Positions 38,629 to 46,028 of a stretch of DNA of 64,000 nucleotides are shown in pieces. Source of the DNA: Mycobacterium sp. 1100029.7 (GTDB lineage: Bacteria; Actinomycetota; Actinomycetes; Mycobacteriales; Mycobacteriaceae); NCBI RefSeq assembly GCF_001665235.1, contig NZ_LZSC01000046.1, forward strand, positions 112,830 through 176,829, read 5' to 3'. The translations under genes and the position numbers were made by a program. The notes under the pieces are model-generated. The model saw nothing but the letters and a program-made list of their open reading frames with translations, ran no database searches and was not told the DNA's origin. Position 1 is the stretch's first letter. Each line of letters begins with the position of its first letter.

Positions 38629-38848
38629 CCAGACCCTGCTCGACATCCTGGTGTGCCCGCAAGACCGGGGTCCGCTGGTGCTCGTCTCCAAAGATGACGG
38701 GGCCCAGCTGCTCTACAACCCGCGACTGCGCCGGGCGTATCGCATCGAAGACGGCATCCCGGTGCTGCTGATCGACGAGGCGCGCGACGTCGACGACGAC
38801 GAGCACAACCGCCTCATCCAGGGGAGCCGTCCGGCAGATCCCCGGTGA
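38621..38848 (+). CDS. Trm112-like/UPF0434 small protein
   Basis: 75 residues from ATG 38621, starting inside the previous gene. The sequence MIDQTLLDILVCPQDRGPLV and RRAYRIEDGIPVLLIDEA are the two conserved blocks of the Trm112-like family. One zinc-type Cys (LVCPQD) is present, but the second Cys of typical CPxC pairs is missing, so metal binding is doubtful. It matches Rv1684. Translational coupling suggests a link with the upstream fusion protein. The last 35 bases overlap the convergent TetR gene. Confidence 0.85.
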   Translation: MIDQTLLDILVCPQDRGPLVLVSKDDGAQLLYNPRLRRAYRIEDGIPVLLIDEARDVDDDEHNRLIQGSRPADPR

Positions 38849-39437
38849 GGTAGCGCTGCAGGTTCGGTGCGATGGTCGCCGCGACCTGCTCAGCAGGCAG
38901 CGACGCGAACGGCTCCAATTGCAGGATGTAGCGGGCCAGCACCACGCCGACGAGTTGCGACGCGACGAACTGGACGCGTAGCAGTCCGGTTCCTACCGGA
39001 TTGTCAACGCGGGAGCCAACTTCCACGGCAATCACGTCCTGGATGAAGGTGCGGAACAGGTTGACCTCGGTGCCGGCGATGACCGATCGCAGCGTCGCGA
39101 CGAACGCGGTGCCTATCTCCGAATCCCACAGCGGCAACAACAGTGACGGAATGTGGTAGCCCAGCTCCTCGATCGGCACCTCGCGCAACGGGCCGATGAC
39201 CTGCATCGGGTCGATCGGGATGTGCACGGCCGCGGCGAACAGCTTCTCTTTGGTGCCGAAGTAGTGGTGTACCAACGCCGAGTCGACGCCGGCGGCGGTG
39301 GCCACGGCCCGTATCGAGGTGTTGCCGATTCCATTGCGAGCGAACAGGTCTCGTGCGCTAGCCAGAATCCGGTCCCTGGTGTCGGAGCTGCCCGCGGGCC
39401 GGCCGGGCCGTCGGCGGCCGGTGTTGGTTGCCGTCAC
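38814..39437 (-). CDS. TetR family transcriptional regulator
   Basis: 207 residues from GTG 39437, with AAGGAAA a few bases upstream. The N-terminal TetR helix-turn-helix is clear: RDRILASARDLFARNG, then TSIRAVATAAGVDSALVHHY and FGTKEKLF. The ligand-binding C-terminal part is mostly helical and matches Rv1685c. It follows the ABC permease gene on the same strand after 79 bases, so it probably represses the exporter operon and itself. Candidate operators are the inverted repeats around the start of the ATPase gene and a direct repeat just upstream of this gene. Confidence 0.92.
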   Translation of the reverse strand: MTATNTGRRRPGRPAGSSDTRDRILASARDLFARNGIGNTSIRAVATAAGVDSALVHHYFGTKEKLFAAAVHIPIDPMQVIGPLREVPIEELGYHIPSLLLPLWDSEIGTAFVATLRSVIAGTEVNLFRTFIQDVIAVEVGSRVDNPVGTGLLRVQFVASQLVGVVLARYILQLEPFASLPAEQVAATIAPNLQRYLTGDLPDGSPG

Positions 39438-39443
39438 TGGTTT

Positions 39444-39512
39444 CCTTGGTGTCGACCCGCTGCGCCCGGCTGCGCCGCGCTTGCGATCGCCACGTGCCCT
39501 TGGTGTCGACCC
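39444..39512. repeat. Pair of 15-base direct repeats upstream of the tetR gene
   Basis: CCTTGGTGTCGACCC occurs at 39444-39458 and again, identically, at 39498-39512, 54 bases apart, in the short gap between permease and regulator. Each contains the near-palindrome GGTGTCGACC. A role as regulator binding sites is possible but not shown. Confidence 0.45.
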
Positions 39513-39516
39513 ACCA

Positions 39517-40272
39517 CTAGCCTGTCCGGCGCCGCAGCGTCACCGCTGCCAGGCACAGCGCCGCGAACGCGGACCCCGCCACGACGATGATGTCGCGCAC
39601 CGCGACGCCGGTCAGTTCGGTATGCGAATTGACCTGTTGCAGTGCTTCCAGCGCGTAACTGGCCGGCATCACATTGCTGATCCATTGCAGCCAGTCTGGC
39701 ATCAATGCGCGCGGCACGATGATCCCGGCCAGCAGCAGTTGCGGCACCATCACCAGCGGAATGAATTGCACGGCCTGAAACTCGGTGCGCGCGAACGCAC
39801 TACACAGCAGGCCAAGGCCGACACCCAGCACGGCGTTGACGATAGCGATCACGAACACCCAGTACCAGCTGCCCGCGGTGTCGAAGCCGAGCAACCAAAA
39901 CGACACGAGGCACGCCAGCGTCGCCTGGGCCGCGGCGGCGATCGAGAACGCGGTGCCGTAGCCGATCAGCAGATCCAGCCGGCGCAGGGGAGTGGTGAGA
40001 ATGCGCTCCAGGGTGCCCGAGGCGCGTTCGCGCTGCATCGTGATCGCCGTGATGATGAACATCACGAACAGCGGAAACAGCCCGAGCAGAATCAGGCAGG
40101 CATTGTTGAACGGCGAGGGCGTGCCCGGCAGGTGCCGAGCATTGTGAAACATGAAGTACATCAACGTGATAACCAAGATCGGCACCGCGAGGATCATCGC
40201 GACACTGCGGTGGTCGGCGATCAGCTGGCGCAGGATGCGCGCCGTGGTCGCGGTGTACCCCTGCAGACTCAC
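39517..40272 (-). CDS. ABC-2 type exporter permease
   Basis: 251 residues from GTG 40272, whose codon overlaps the ATPase stop (GTGA). Six hydrophobic segments are seen, with the ABC-2 family stretch MQRERASGTLERILTTPL after the second and the conserved QFIPLVMVPQLLLAGIIVP near the fifth. It resembles DrrB-type daunorubicin/multidrug permeases and matches Rv1686c. With the ATPase it should form a small exporter of lipids or drugs; the substrate is unknown. Confidence 0.9.
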   Translation of the reverse strand: MSLQGYTATTARILRQLIADHRSVAMILAVPILVITLMYFMFHNARHLPGTPSPFNNACLILLGLFPLFVMFIITAITMQRERASGTLERILTTPLRRLDLLIGYGTAFSIAAAAQATLACLVSFWLLGFDTAGSWYWVFVIAIVNAVLGVGLGLLCSAFARTEFQAVQFIPLVMVPQLLLAGIIVPRALMPDWLQWISNVMPASYALEALQQVNSHTELTGVAVRDIIVVAGSAFAALCLAAVTLRRRTG

Positions 40273-41042
40273 CCTGCCTTGGGGCCGGCCTGCTCGGTCA
40301 TGCTGCGCTTGATGATGGACAGAAACGCGTCCTCCAGTGACGTGCATCCGGTGTCCTCTCGTAGTTGGGTCGGCGTGGTGTGGGCGACCAGCTTGCCGTC
40401 GCGCATCAACAGCAGGTCTTTGCAGTGGTCGGCCTCGTCCATCACGTGGCTGGAGACCAGCAAGGTGGTGCCGGCGCGGGCCAGGCTGGTGAACTGCTCC
40501 CACAGGTCGGCGCGCAGCACCGGATCCAGTCCCACCGTGGGCTCGTCGAGCACCAGCAGGTCCGGCGCACAGACCAGCGCGCACGCCAGCGAAACCCGGG
40601 TGCGCTGGCCGCCGGAGAGGTTGGCGCAGAACGCGGTCCGGTGATCGGTCAGGCCGACCCGTTCGATGGCGGCGTCGGCGGCGTGGTTGTCGAATCCGTA
40701 AAGCGCCGCGAAGTAGCGGACGTTGTCGACGATGCGCAGGTCGTTGTAGATGGTCGGGTCCTGCGGCAGATATCCGACGCGGCGGCGCAGGTCGGCCGAG
40801 CCGGCGGGCCGCCCCAGCACCGTGACGGTGCCCGACGTGATGATCTGGGTGCCGACGATGCAGCGAATCAGCGTGGTTTTCCCGCAGCCGGACGGGCCCA
40901 GCAGACCGGTGATGCTGCCCTGGCCGATCTGGACCGAGAAGTTGTGCAGCGCGGGGCGTTTGCCGCGGATGACCCGCAGCCCGCTGATGTCGACGGCCGG
41001 TTCGGCGCCGCGAATTAATTCATCATCAGATGAAATCATCAT
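40269..41042 (-). CDS. ABC exporter ATP-binding protein (DrrA-like)
   Basis: 257 residues from the ATG at 41042; another ATG lies directly after it (41039) and a TTG at 41063 would add seven residues. Walker A is LLGPSGCGKTTLIR, the Q-loop is GYLPQDPTIY, the signature is NLSGGQRTRVSLA, Walker B is LLVLDEPTVGLDP and the switch His is in VSSHVMDEADH. It powers the adjacent ABC-2 permease and matches Rv1687c. The start codons lie within two overlapping AT-rich inverted repeats that look like repressor operators, so the TetR protein of the same operon may control it directly. Confidence 0.92.
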   Translation of the reverse strand: MMISSDDELIRGAEPAVDISGLRVIRGKRPALHNFSVQIGQGSITGLLGPSGCGKTTLIRCIVGTQIITSGTVTVLGRPAGSADLRRRVGYLPQDPTIYNDLRIVDNVRYFAALYGFDNHAADAAIERVGLTDHRTAFCANLSGGQRTRVSLACALVCAPDLLVLDEPTVGLDPVLRADLWEQFTSLARAGTTLLVSSHVMDEADHCKDLLLMRDGKLVAHTTPTQLREDTGCTSLEDAFLSIIKRSMTEQAGPKAG

Positions 41043-41049
41043 GTGATGA
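41019..41049. promoter_or_regulatory. Two inverted repeats at the start of the ABC-TetR operon
   Basis: TTCATC-ATCA-GATGAA (41019-41034) and TCATCA-TG-TGATGA (41036-41049) lie side by side in an unusually AT-rich patch of an otherwise GC-rich region and cover the start codons of the ATPase gene. Their spacing of about 17 bases centre to centre would put two repressor dimers on neighbouring faces. The TetR protein encoded in the same operon is the obvious candidate binder. Because they overlap the first codons, part of the symmetry could come from runs of ATG/GAT codons. Confidence 0.45.
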
Positions 41050-41102
41050 ATATCCGCCGTCAAAGCGGAGCTGTCAAGAAGTGTTTTGGGCGCCGCGCCG
41101 GT

Positions 41103-42374
41103 TCAGGCGGTGGTGGGGCCTTGGCCGGGGCGTCGTGGCAGATGACCTTGCACGCCTTCGGCGTATGCGGTCTCGGCGTGCTGGGTGAAGTCGACGCCGG
41201 TCCGCTCGTCCTCGGCGCTGACCCGAAAGCCCAGGAACCGGTCGATCAGCTTCGCCAGCACGAACGTCACGGTGAACGCGTACACCGCGACGACGACGAT
41301 CGCGAGCGACTGCTTGCCCAGTTGCGTGACGCCACCCCCGTACAACAAGCCCCGCGGGCCCGCCGTCATCACGGCCGTGGCCAGCAGCCCGATCAAAAAC
41401 ACGCCGACCACGCCGCCGACGAAGTGCACGCCGACCACGTCGAGCGAATCGTCATAGTTGAAGCGGAATTTCGCGGCCACCGCGAACGAACACACGATGC
41501 CGGCCGCAAGCCCGACGACCACCGCGCCCAGGGTGTTGACGGTGCCGCAGGACGGCGTGATCGCCACCAGGCCGGCGACCACGCCGGATGCCGCGCCGAA
41601 CGTCGTGGGCTTGCCGTCGCGAATCTGTTCGACCGCCAGCCAGCCCAGCATGCCCAGGCATCCGGCGACCAGGGTGTTGAGGAAGATGGCGGCCGCAGTT
41701 CCGTTGGCCGCCAACGCCGAACCGGCGTTGAAGCCGAACCAGCCGAACCACAGCAGCCCGACGCCGAGCAACACCAGCGGCAGGTTATGCGGGCGCATGG
41801 CCTCCTTTTTGAAGCCGATGCGCGGCCCCAGCACCAGCGCCAGGGCCAGGGCCGAGGAGCCCGAGACGATCTCGACCACCAGACCGCCGGCATAGTCGAG
41901 CACGCCCATCTTGGCCAGCCAACCGTCGGGGCCCCACACCCAATGCGCGACAACCGAATAGACCGCGATCGTCCAGACCGGGACGAACGCCATCCAGGCG
42001 GCGAAGCGGGCGCGGTCGGCGATCGCCCCGCTGACCAAAGCCGCGGTGATGATCGCGAACGTCAACTGGAAGGTGGCGAACAGCAGCTCGGGAACCGTGC
42101 CGTGGACGGTGTCAGGATTGATGCCCAGCATCCCGATGTGGCTCAATCCGCCGATCAGTCCGCCGACGCCGTCGGAGAACGAGATCGAGTAGCCGACCAG
42201 CAGCCAGGCCACCGTCACCAGCGGGATCGAGATGAAACTCATCATGATCATGTTGAGCACCCCGGTGGTGCGGACCATGCCGCCGTAGAAGATCGCCAGG
42301 CCCGGCGTCATCAGCAGCACCAGGGCGGTACTGGCCAGCAGCCACGCCGTGGCGGCGGGGTCGATTGCATGCAT
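41103..42374 (-). CDS. amt: Ammonium transporter, Amt family
   Basis: 423 residues from ATG 42374, with AAGGAG seven bases upstream; about 11 membrane segments. Amt features: GLAIFYGGMVR in the first helix, the ammonium-site region AHWVWGPDGWLAKMG followed by DYAGGLVVEIVSG, and GVHFVGGVVG. The second pore His of the twin-His pair is kept (His317), but the first is Glu168, a variant known in some fungal Mep and bacterial Amt proteins. The C-terminal tail has the conserved GLRV-like region RFLGFRVSAEDE. M. tuberculosis has its single amt elsewhere beside glnB; here no PII gene accompanies it, so it is an insertion relative to that order. The tail-to-tail or head-to-head neighbours are unrelated. 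Confidence 0.93.
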   Translation of the reverse strand: MHAIDPAATAWLLASTALVLLMTPGLAIFYGGMVRTTGVLNMIMMSFISIPLVTVAWLLVGYSISFSDGVGGLIGGLSHIGMLGINPDTVHGTVPELLFATFQLTFAIITAALVSGAIADRARFAAWMAFVPVWTIAVYSVVAHWVWGPDGWLAKMGVLDYAGGLVVEIVSGSSALALALVLGPRIGFKKEAMRPHNLPLVLLGVGLLWFGWFGFNAGSALAANGTAAAIFLNTLVAGCLGMLGWLAVEQIRDGKPTTFGAASGVVAGLVAITPSCGTVNTLGAVVVGLAAGIVCSFAVAAKFRFNYDDSLDVVGVHFVGGVVGVFLIGLLATAVMTAGPRGLLYGGGVTQLGKQSLAIVVVAVYAFTVTFVLAKLIDRFLGFRVSAEDERTGVDFTQHAETAYAEGVQGHLPRRPGQGPTTA

Positions 42375-42439
42375 GTTGGGCTCCTTCGCCACGCGACACC
42401 GGGATATTGCCATGCTGGTGCTGCCGGTAGGTTCGCTGG

Positions 42440-43051
42440 GTGTCCGCAGACCAGCTCGTCGTCGATCCGGTCGAAGCCGCGCATCGCCTGCTGGGCGCCA
42501 CGCTGCGCGGGCGCGAAGTGAGCGGAACCGTCGTCGAGGTGGAGGCCTACGGCGGGGTCCCCGACGGCCCCTGGCCGGATGCGGCGGCCCATTCCTACCG
42601 GGGCCGCAGCGGCCGCAACGGCGTGATGTTCGGACCGCCGGGACGCCTCTACACCTACCGCAGTCACGGGATCCACGTGTGCGCCAACGTCTCGTGCGGG
42701 CCTGACGGCACCGCCGCGGCGGTGTTGCTGCGCGCGGCCGTGATCGACGACGGCATCGACATCGCCCAGACCCGGCGCGGCGAAGCGGTGCGCACCGTCG
42801 CGCTGGCGCGCGGTCCCGGGAACCTGTGCTCGGCACTCGGAATTACGATGGCCGACAACGGAATTGACTTATTCGACGCCGACAGCCCGGTGACGCTGGA
42901 ACTCAATGCCGCCGACGACGTGGTGGCGGGACCCCGCGTCGGGGTCAGTCAGGCGGCCGATCGGCCGTGGCGGCTGTGGCTGGCCGGGCGGCCGGAAGTG
43001 TCGGCGTACCGGCGAAGTCCGCGGGCACCTGCCCCGGGTGCCAGCGACTAG
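42440..43051 (+). CDS. mpg: 3-methyladenine DNA glycosylase (AAG/MPG family)
   Basis: 203 residues from GTG 42440. It removes alkylated bases such as 3-methyladenine in base-excision repair. The catalytic Glu region [11 protein letters not shown], the segment [20 protein letters not shown] and [14 protein letters not shown] with the intercalating Tyr are typical of the human AAG-like fold. It matches Rv1688. It is divergent from amt across 65 bases and lies 11 bases before tyrS. Confidence 0.94.
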   Translation: MSADQLVVDPVEAAHRLLGATLRGREVSGTVVEVEAYGGVPDGPWPDAAAHSYRGRSGRNGVMFGPPGRLYTYRSHGIHVCANVSCGPDGTAAAVLLRAAVIDDGIDIAQTRRGEAVRTVALARGPGNLCSALGITMADNGIDLFDADSPVTLELNAADDVVAGPRVGVSQAADRPWRLWLAGRPEVSAYRRSPRAPAPGASD

Positions 43052-43062
43052 CCTCTTACCCC

Positions 43063-44334
43063 ATGATCCTCGACGAGCTGGGCTGGCGTGGGCTGATCGC
43101 GCAGTCCACCGACCTCGACGCCCTGGGCGCCGAGCTGCGGCGCGGCCCGATGACGGTGTACGCCGGTTTCGACCCCACCGCGCCGAGCCTGCACGCGGGC
43201 CACCTGGTGCCGCTGCTGGCGCTGCGGCGTTTCCAGCGGGCCGGGCATCGCCCGATCGTGCTCGCCGGCGGCGCCACCGGCATGATCGGGGACCCGCGCG
43301 AGGTCGGGGAGCGCAGCCTCAACGAGGCCGACGTCGTCGCCGAATGGGCCGAGCGCATCGGCGGCCAGCTGGAGCGTTTCGTCGACTTCTCGGATTCTGG
43401 GGACTCCCCGACGGGCGCCATCATCGCCAACAACCTGGACTGGACCGGTCCGATGTCGGCCATCGAGTTCCTGCGGGATCTCGGCAAGCACTTCTCGGTC
43501 AACGTGATGCTGGATCGCGACACCATCCGGCGGCGCCTGGACGGCGACGGCATCTCCTACACCGAGTTCAGCTACATGCTGCTGCAGGCCAACGATTACG
43601 TGGAGCTACACCAGCGGTACGGCTGCGCGCTACAGATCGGCGGCTCGGATCAGTGGGGCAACATCATCGCCGGGGTGCGCCTGGTGCGTCAGAAGCTCGG
43701 CGCTGCGGTGCACGCGCTCACGGTCCCGCTGGTGACATCGGCCGACGGCACCAAGTTCGGCAAGTCCACCGGTGGCGGCAACCTGTGGCTGGACCCGCAG
43801 CTGACCAGTCCGTACGCCTGGTACCAGTACTTCGTCAACACCGCCGACGCCGACGTGATCCGGTATCTGCGTTGGTTCACCTTCCTGTCCGCCGACGAGC
43901 TGGCCGAGCTGGAGCTGGCCACCGCCGAGCGTCCGCAGCAGCGTGCCGCTCAGCGGCGCCTGGCCACCGAATTGACCGTGTTGGTGCACGGCGAGCAGGC
44001 CACCGCGGCCGTCGAGCACGCCAGCAAGGCACTTTTCGGGCAGGGTGAGCTGGACCGCCTCGACGAGGCGACGTTGTCCGCCGCGCTGCGTGAGGCCTCG
44101 GTCGCGCAGCTCGGGCCCGGTGATCCCGACGGAATCGTGGACTTGTTGGTGGCCAGCGGGCTGTCGGCCAGTAAGGGTGCGGCCCGCCGCACCATCGGCG
44201 AGGGCGGGGTGTCGGTCAACAATGTCCGGCTCGACAGCGACGAGTGGGCACCGCAGCCCTCGGATTTCCTGTACGGCCGGTGGCTGGTGTTGCGACGCGG
44301 CAAGCGCAATATCGCCGGCATCGAAAAGATTTGA
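43063..44334 (+). CDS. tyrS: Tyrosyl-tRNA synthetase
   Basis: 423 residues from ATG 43063; an in-frame start at 42967 would overlap mpg. Class I signatures are [11 protein letters not shown] (HIGH variant) near residue 43 and KFGKSTGG (KMSKS variant) near residue 230. The tyrosine pocket includes YAGFDPTA and [10 protein letters not shown]. The C-terminal S4 domain ([20 protein letters not shown]) binds tRNA. A long inverted repeat begins 15 bases after the stop. Confidence 0.97.
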   Translation: MILDELGWRGLIAQSTDLDALGAELRRGPMTVYAGFDPTAPSLHAGHLVPLLALRRFQRAGHRPIVLAGGATGMIGDPREVGERSLNEADVVAEWAERIGGQLERFVDFSDSGDSPTGAIIANNLDWTGPMSAIEFLRDLGKHFSVNVMLDRDTIRRRLDGDGISYTEFSYMLLQANDYVELHQRYGCALQIGGSDQWGNIIAGVRLVRQKLGAAVHALTVPLVTSADGTKFGKSTGGGNLWLDPQLTSPYAWYQYFVNTADADVIRYLRWFTFLSADELAELELATAERPQQRAAQRRLATELTVLVHGEQATAAVEHASKALFGQGELDRLDEATLSAALREASVAQLGPGDPDGIVDLLVASGLSASKGAARRTIGEGGVSVNNVRLDSDEWAPQPSDFLYGRWLVLRRGKRNIAGIEKI

Positions 44335-44348
44335 TAGTCAAGGGTTTT

Positions 44349-44426
44349 CAGCGGGGACCTCGTCATCGGAGGGGAAGCCGATTGTGAGGAGGGGAAGCCT
44401 CGTTGATAGCGACGAGATCCCCGCTG
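44349..44426. repeat. Long imperfect inverted repeat just after tyrS
   Basis: CAGCGGGGACCTCGTC (44349-44364) pairs with GACGAGATCCCCGCTG (44411-44426), 15 of 16 positions complementary plus one possible G-U. The 46-base loop holds a direct repeat of GAGGGGAAGCC. A transcript would form a strong stem, so a terminator without U-tract, an RNA-stability element or a small structured RNA are all possible. Confidence 0.5.
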
Positions 44427-44499
44427 TGACACCCAGTTTTCCCGCATTCGCAGCCCGCCGGTATCCCACTATCGGTTGAATCGGCGGTGGATATTCGGC

Positions 44500-44517
44500 G
44501 TCCCCCGATCGGGGGAC
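44500..44517. repeat. Perfect 18-base palindrome
   Basis: GTCCCCCGATCGGGGGAC reads the same on both strands. With no loop it is more like a protein-binding site than an RNA hairpin. It lies about 200 bases before the lprJ-like gene. Confidence 0.5.
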
Positions 44518-44656
44518 ACTGCGGCCCGGTGGGTGAAACCCCCTGCATCGCAACGGGCGTGGCATGCTGCACCCGCCGCTGTCAAGTAGCTCGGAGCAAA
44601 ACGCGGTGGTGTGCAAACCTTTACCTTGCCGTGCCCTAAACGTGACACGCATTGGC

Positions 44657-44672
44657 CACTGTAGTCACAGTG
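44657..44672. promoter_or_regulatory. Inverted repeat upstream of the lprJ-like gene
   Basis: CACTGT-AGTC-ACAGTG is a perfect 6-base inverted repeat with a 4-base spacer, 40 bases before the ATG at 44712. Size and place suit a regulator dimer site in a promoter or leader. The regulator is unknown. Confidence 0.4.
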
Positions 44673-44711
44673 ATTTTGCGCAGCCACCGAGCAATCGGCC
44701 CGAGACGAGAG

Positions 44712-45101
44712 ATGACGGCGCAATCAATGACCTACCACTGCACCGTCCGCGGCGCCGGGCACGTGAAGGCCTTCGGGTTTGTCGCGTTGACCGCGACGTT
44801 GGTCACCGCGGCCGCGACCGTGGCCGCCCCGATCCGGGCCGACATGACGGGTAACGCGTTTCTGTCGGCGCTGACGAACGCGGGAATTGCGGTCACCCAG
44901 CCCGCGACGGCGCTGGCTCAGGGTCAACAGGTCTGCCCGCTGCTGGTGCAGCCCGGTCAGTCGTTCGAGTCGGTCGTGTCGGAGATGGCCTCCGGTAGCG
45001 GAATGACCGAGAAAAACGCGGGCATCTTCACGATTCTCGCAATCGGGACGTTCTGCCCGTCGATGATCGCGCCGCTGATACCGGACCGGTTCAAGGCGTA
45101 G
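44712..45101 (+). CDS. lprJ: LprJ-like secreted DUF732 protein without a lipobox Cys
   Basis: 129 residues from ATG 44712; other in-frame ATGs exist at 44652 and 44727. An N-terminal signal peptide (hydrophobic residues about 18-40, FGFVALTATLVTAAATVAAP) precedes a DUF732 domain: GNAFLSALTNAGI, then QVCPLLVQPG and GTFCPSMIAPL, whose two Cys probably form a disulfide. M. tuberculosis LprJ (Rv1690), as I remember it, has a Cys directly before the AAP of the signal region; here that place is Val, so this ortholog would be a secreted or signal-anchored protein, not a lipoprotein. LprJ has been reported to interact with the sensor kinase KdpD. Confidence 0.8.
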   Translation: MTAQSMTYHCTVRGAGHVKAFGFVALTATLVTAAATVAAPIRADMTGNAFLSALTNAGIAVTQPATALAQGQQVCPLLVQPGQSFESVVSEMASGSGMTEKNAGIFTILAIGTFCPSMIAPLIPDRFKA

Positions 45102-45170
45102 CGGGGGCGACACCCCGGTGCCCGTATCCTTTCGGCAGGAGTACGGGAGCAATCGAGGTGAACAACACGA

Positions 45171-46028
45171 GTGGGCGACGACAGGCAGCGCCACAACGGG
45201 GAACGACGCCCGCGGTCGGCGTCGCAGGACGCACCGAAGCGTGGGCCCCGCGCGGAGCGCGAGGGTAACTGGTCAGGGCCGGGGCGGGCACGTCCGGCCC
45301 AGCCCCGCAGTAGAAACGGCGACGCGGAACGCCCCGCCGACAATGGGCCCGCGATACCGCCCGGGGTGGACGCCAAGCAGCTGTCGCCCGAAATCCGCGG
45401 TGAATTGAGCACCTTGGACCGTGCGACCGCCGAGGCGGTGGCACGGCACCTGGTCGCCGCCGGCGAGCTGATGGACGAGGACCCGGAGGCCGCGCTCAAC
45501 CACGCCCGCGCGGCCCGCGCCCGATCCAGCAGGATCGCCGCGATCCGGGAAGCCGTCGGGATCGCGGCGTACCGCTACGGCGACTGGGCGCAGGCGCTGT
45601 CGGAGCTGCGCGCCGCCCGCAGGATGGGCAGCAAGTCTTCGTTACTCGCGCTGATCGCGGATTGCGAACGCGGCCTTGGCCGTCCGGAACGGGCGATCGA
45701 ACTGGCGCGCGGCGACGACGCGGCACAACTCACCGGCGACGACGCCGACGAGCTGCGCATCGTGGTCGCGGGCGCTCGCTCCGACCTCGGGCAACTCGAG
45801 CAGGCGCTGACCGTGCTGTCGACGCCGCAGCTGGACCCGGGCCGCAGCGGCTCGATGGCCGCCCGATTGTTTTACGCCTATGCCGACACGCTGCTGGCGC
45901 TGGGGCGCGACGATGAAGCGCTGCAATGGTTCTTGCATTCGGCGGCCGCCGACGTCGACGGCGTCACCGACGCCGAAGAGCGCGTCCACGAGCTGGGCTC
46001 GGGCGCCTCGGGTGACAACGAAACGTGA
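45171..46028 (+). CDS. TPR-like protein with a disordered N-terminus
   Basis: 285 residues from GTG 45171. The first 65 residues are rich in Arg, Pro, Gly and Asp and look disordered. From about residue 80 helical repeats follow, with TPR-like alternation (RHLVAAGELMDEDPEAALNH, GIAAYRYGDWAQALSELR, RLFYAYADTLLALGRDDEAL). It probably acts as a protein-interaction scaffold. It matches Rv1691, of unknown function. Its stop overlaps the GTG of the next gene, so it may be linked to the phosphatase. Confidence 0.85.
   Translation: MGDDRQRHNGERRPRSASQDAPKRGPRAEREGNWSGPGRARPAQPRSRNGDAERPADNGPAIPPGVDAKQLSPEIRGELSTLDRATAEAVARHLVAAGELMDEDPEAALNHARAARARSSRIAAIREAVGIAAYRYGDWAQALSELRAARRMGSKSSLLALIADCERGLGRPERAIELARGDDAAQLTGDDADELRIVVAGARSDLGQLEQALTVLSTPQLDPGRSGSMAARLFYAYADTLLALGRDDEALQWFLHSAAADVDGVTDAEERVHELGSGASGDNET

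Larger units (their letters stand above)
44335..44711. other. 377-base intergenic region rich in inverted repeats
   Basis: No coding frame is convincing. The region contains three symmetrical elements listed separately (44349-44426, 44500-44517, 44657-44672). A direct repeat AGGAGGGGAAGCC/GGAGGGGAAGCC lies inside the loop of the first. No RNA family is recognised. It separates tyrS from the lprJ-like gene and must hold the latter's promoter, which I could not place with confidence. Confidence 0.6.

Noticed and set aside
35761..38691. 976-codon open frame on the minus strand
   Set aside because: Antisense to the hydrolase/synthetase fusion, which has clear motifs and a ribosome-binding site.
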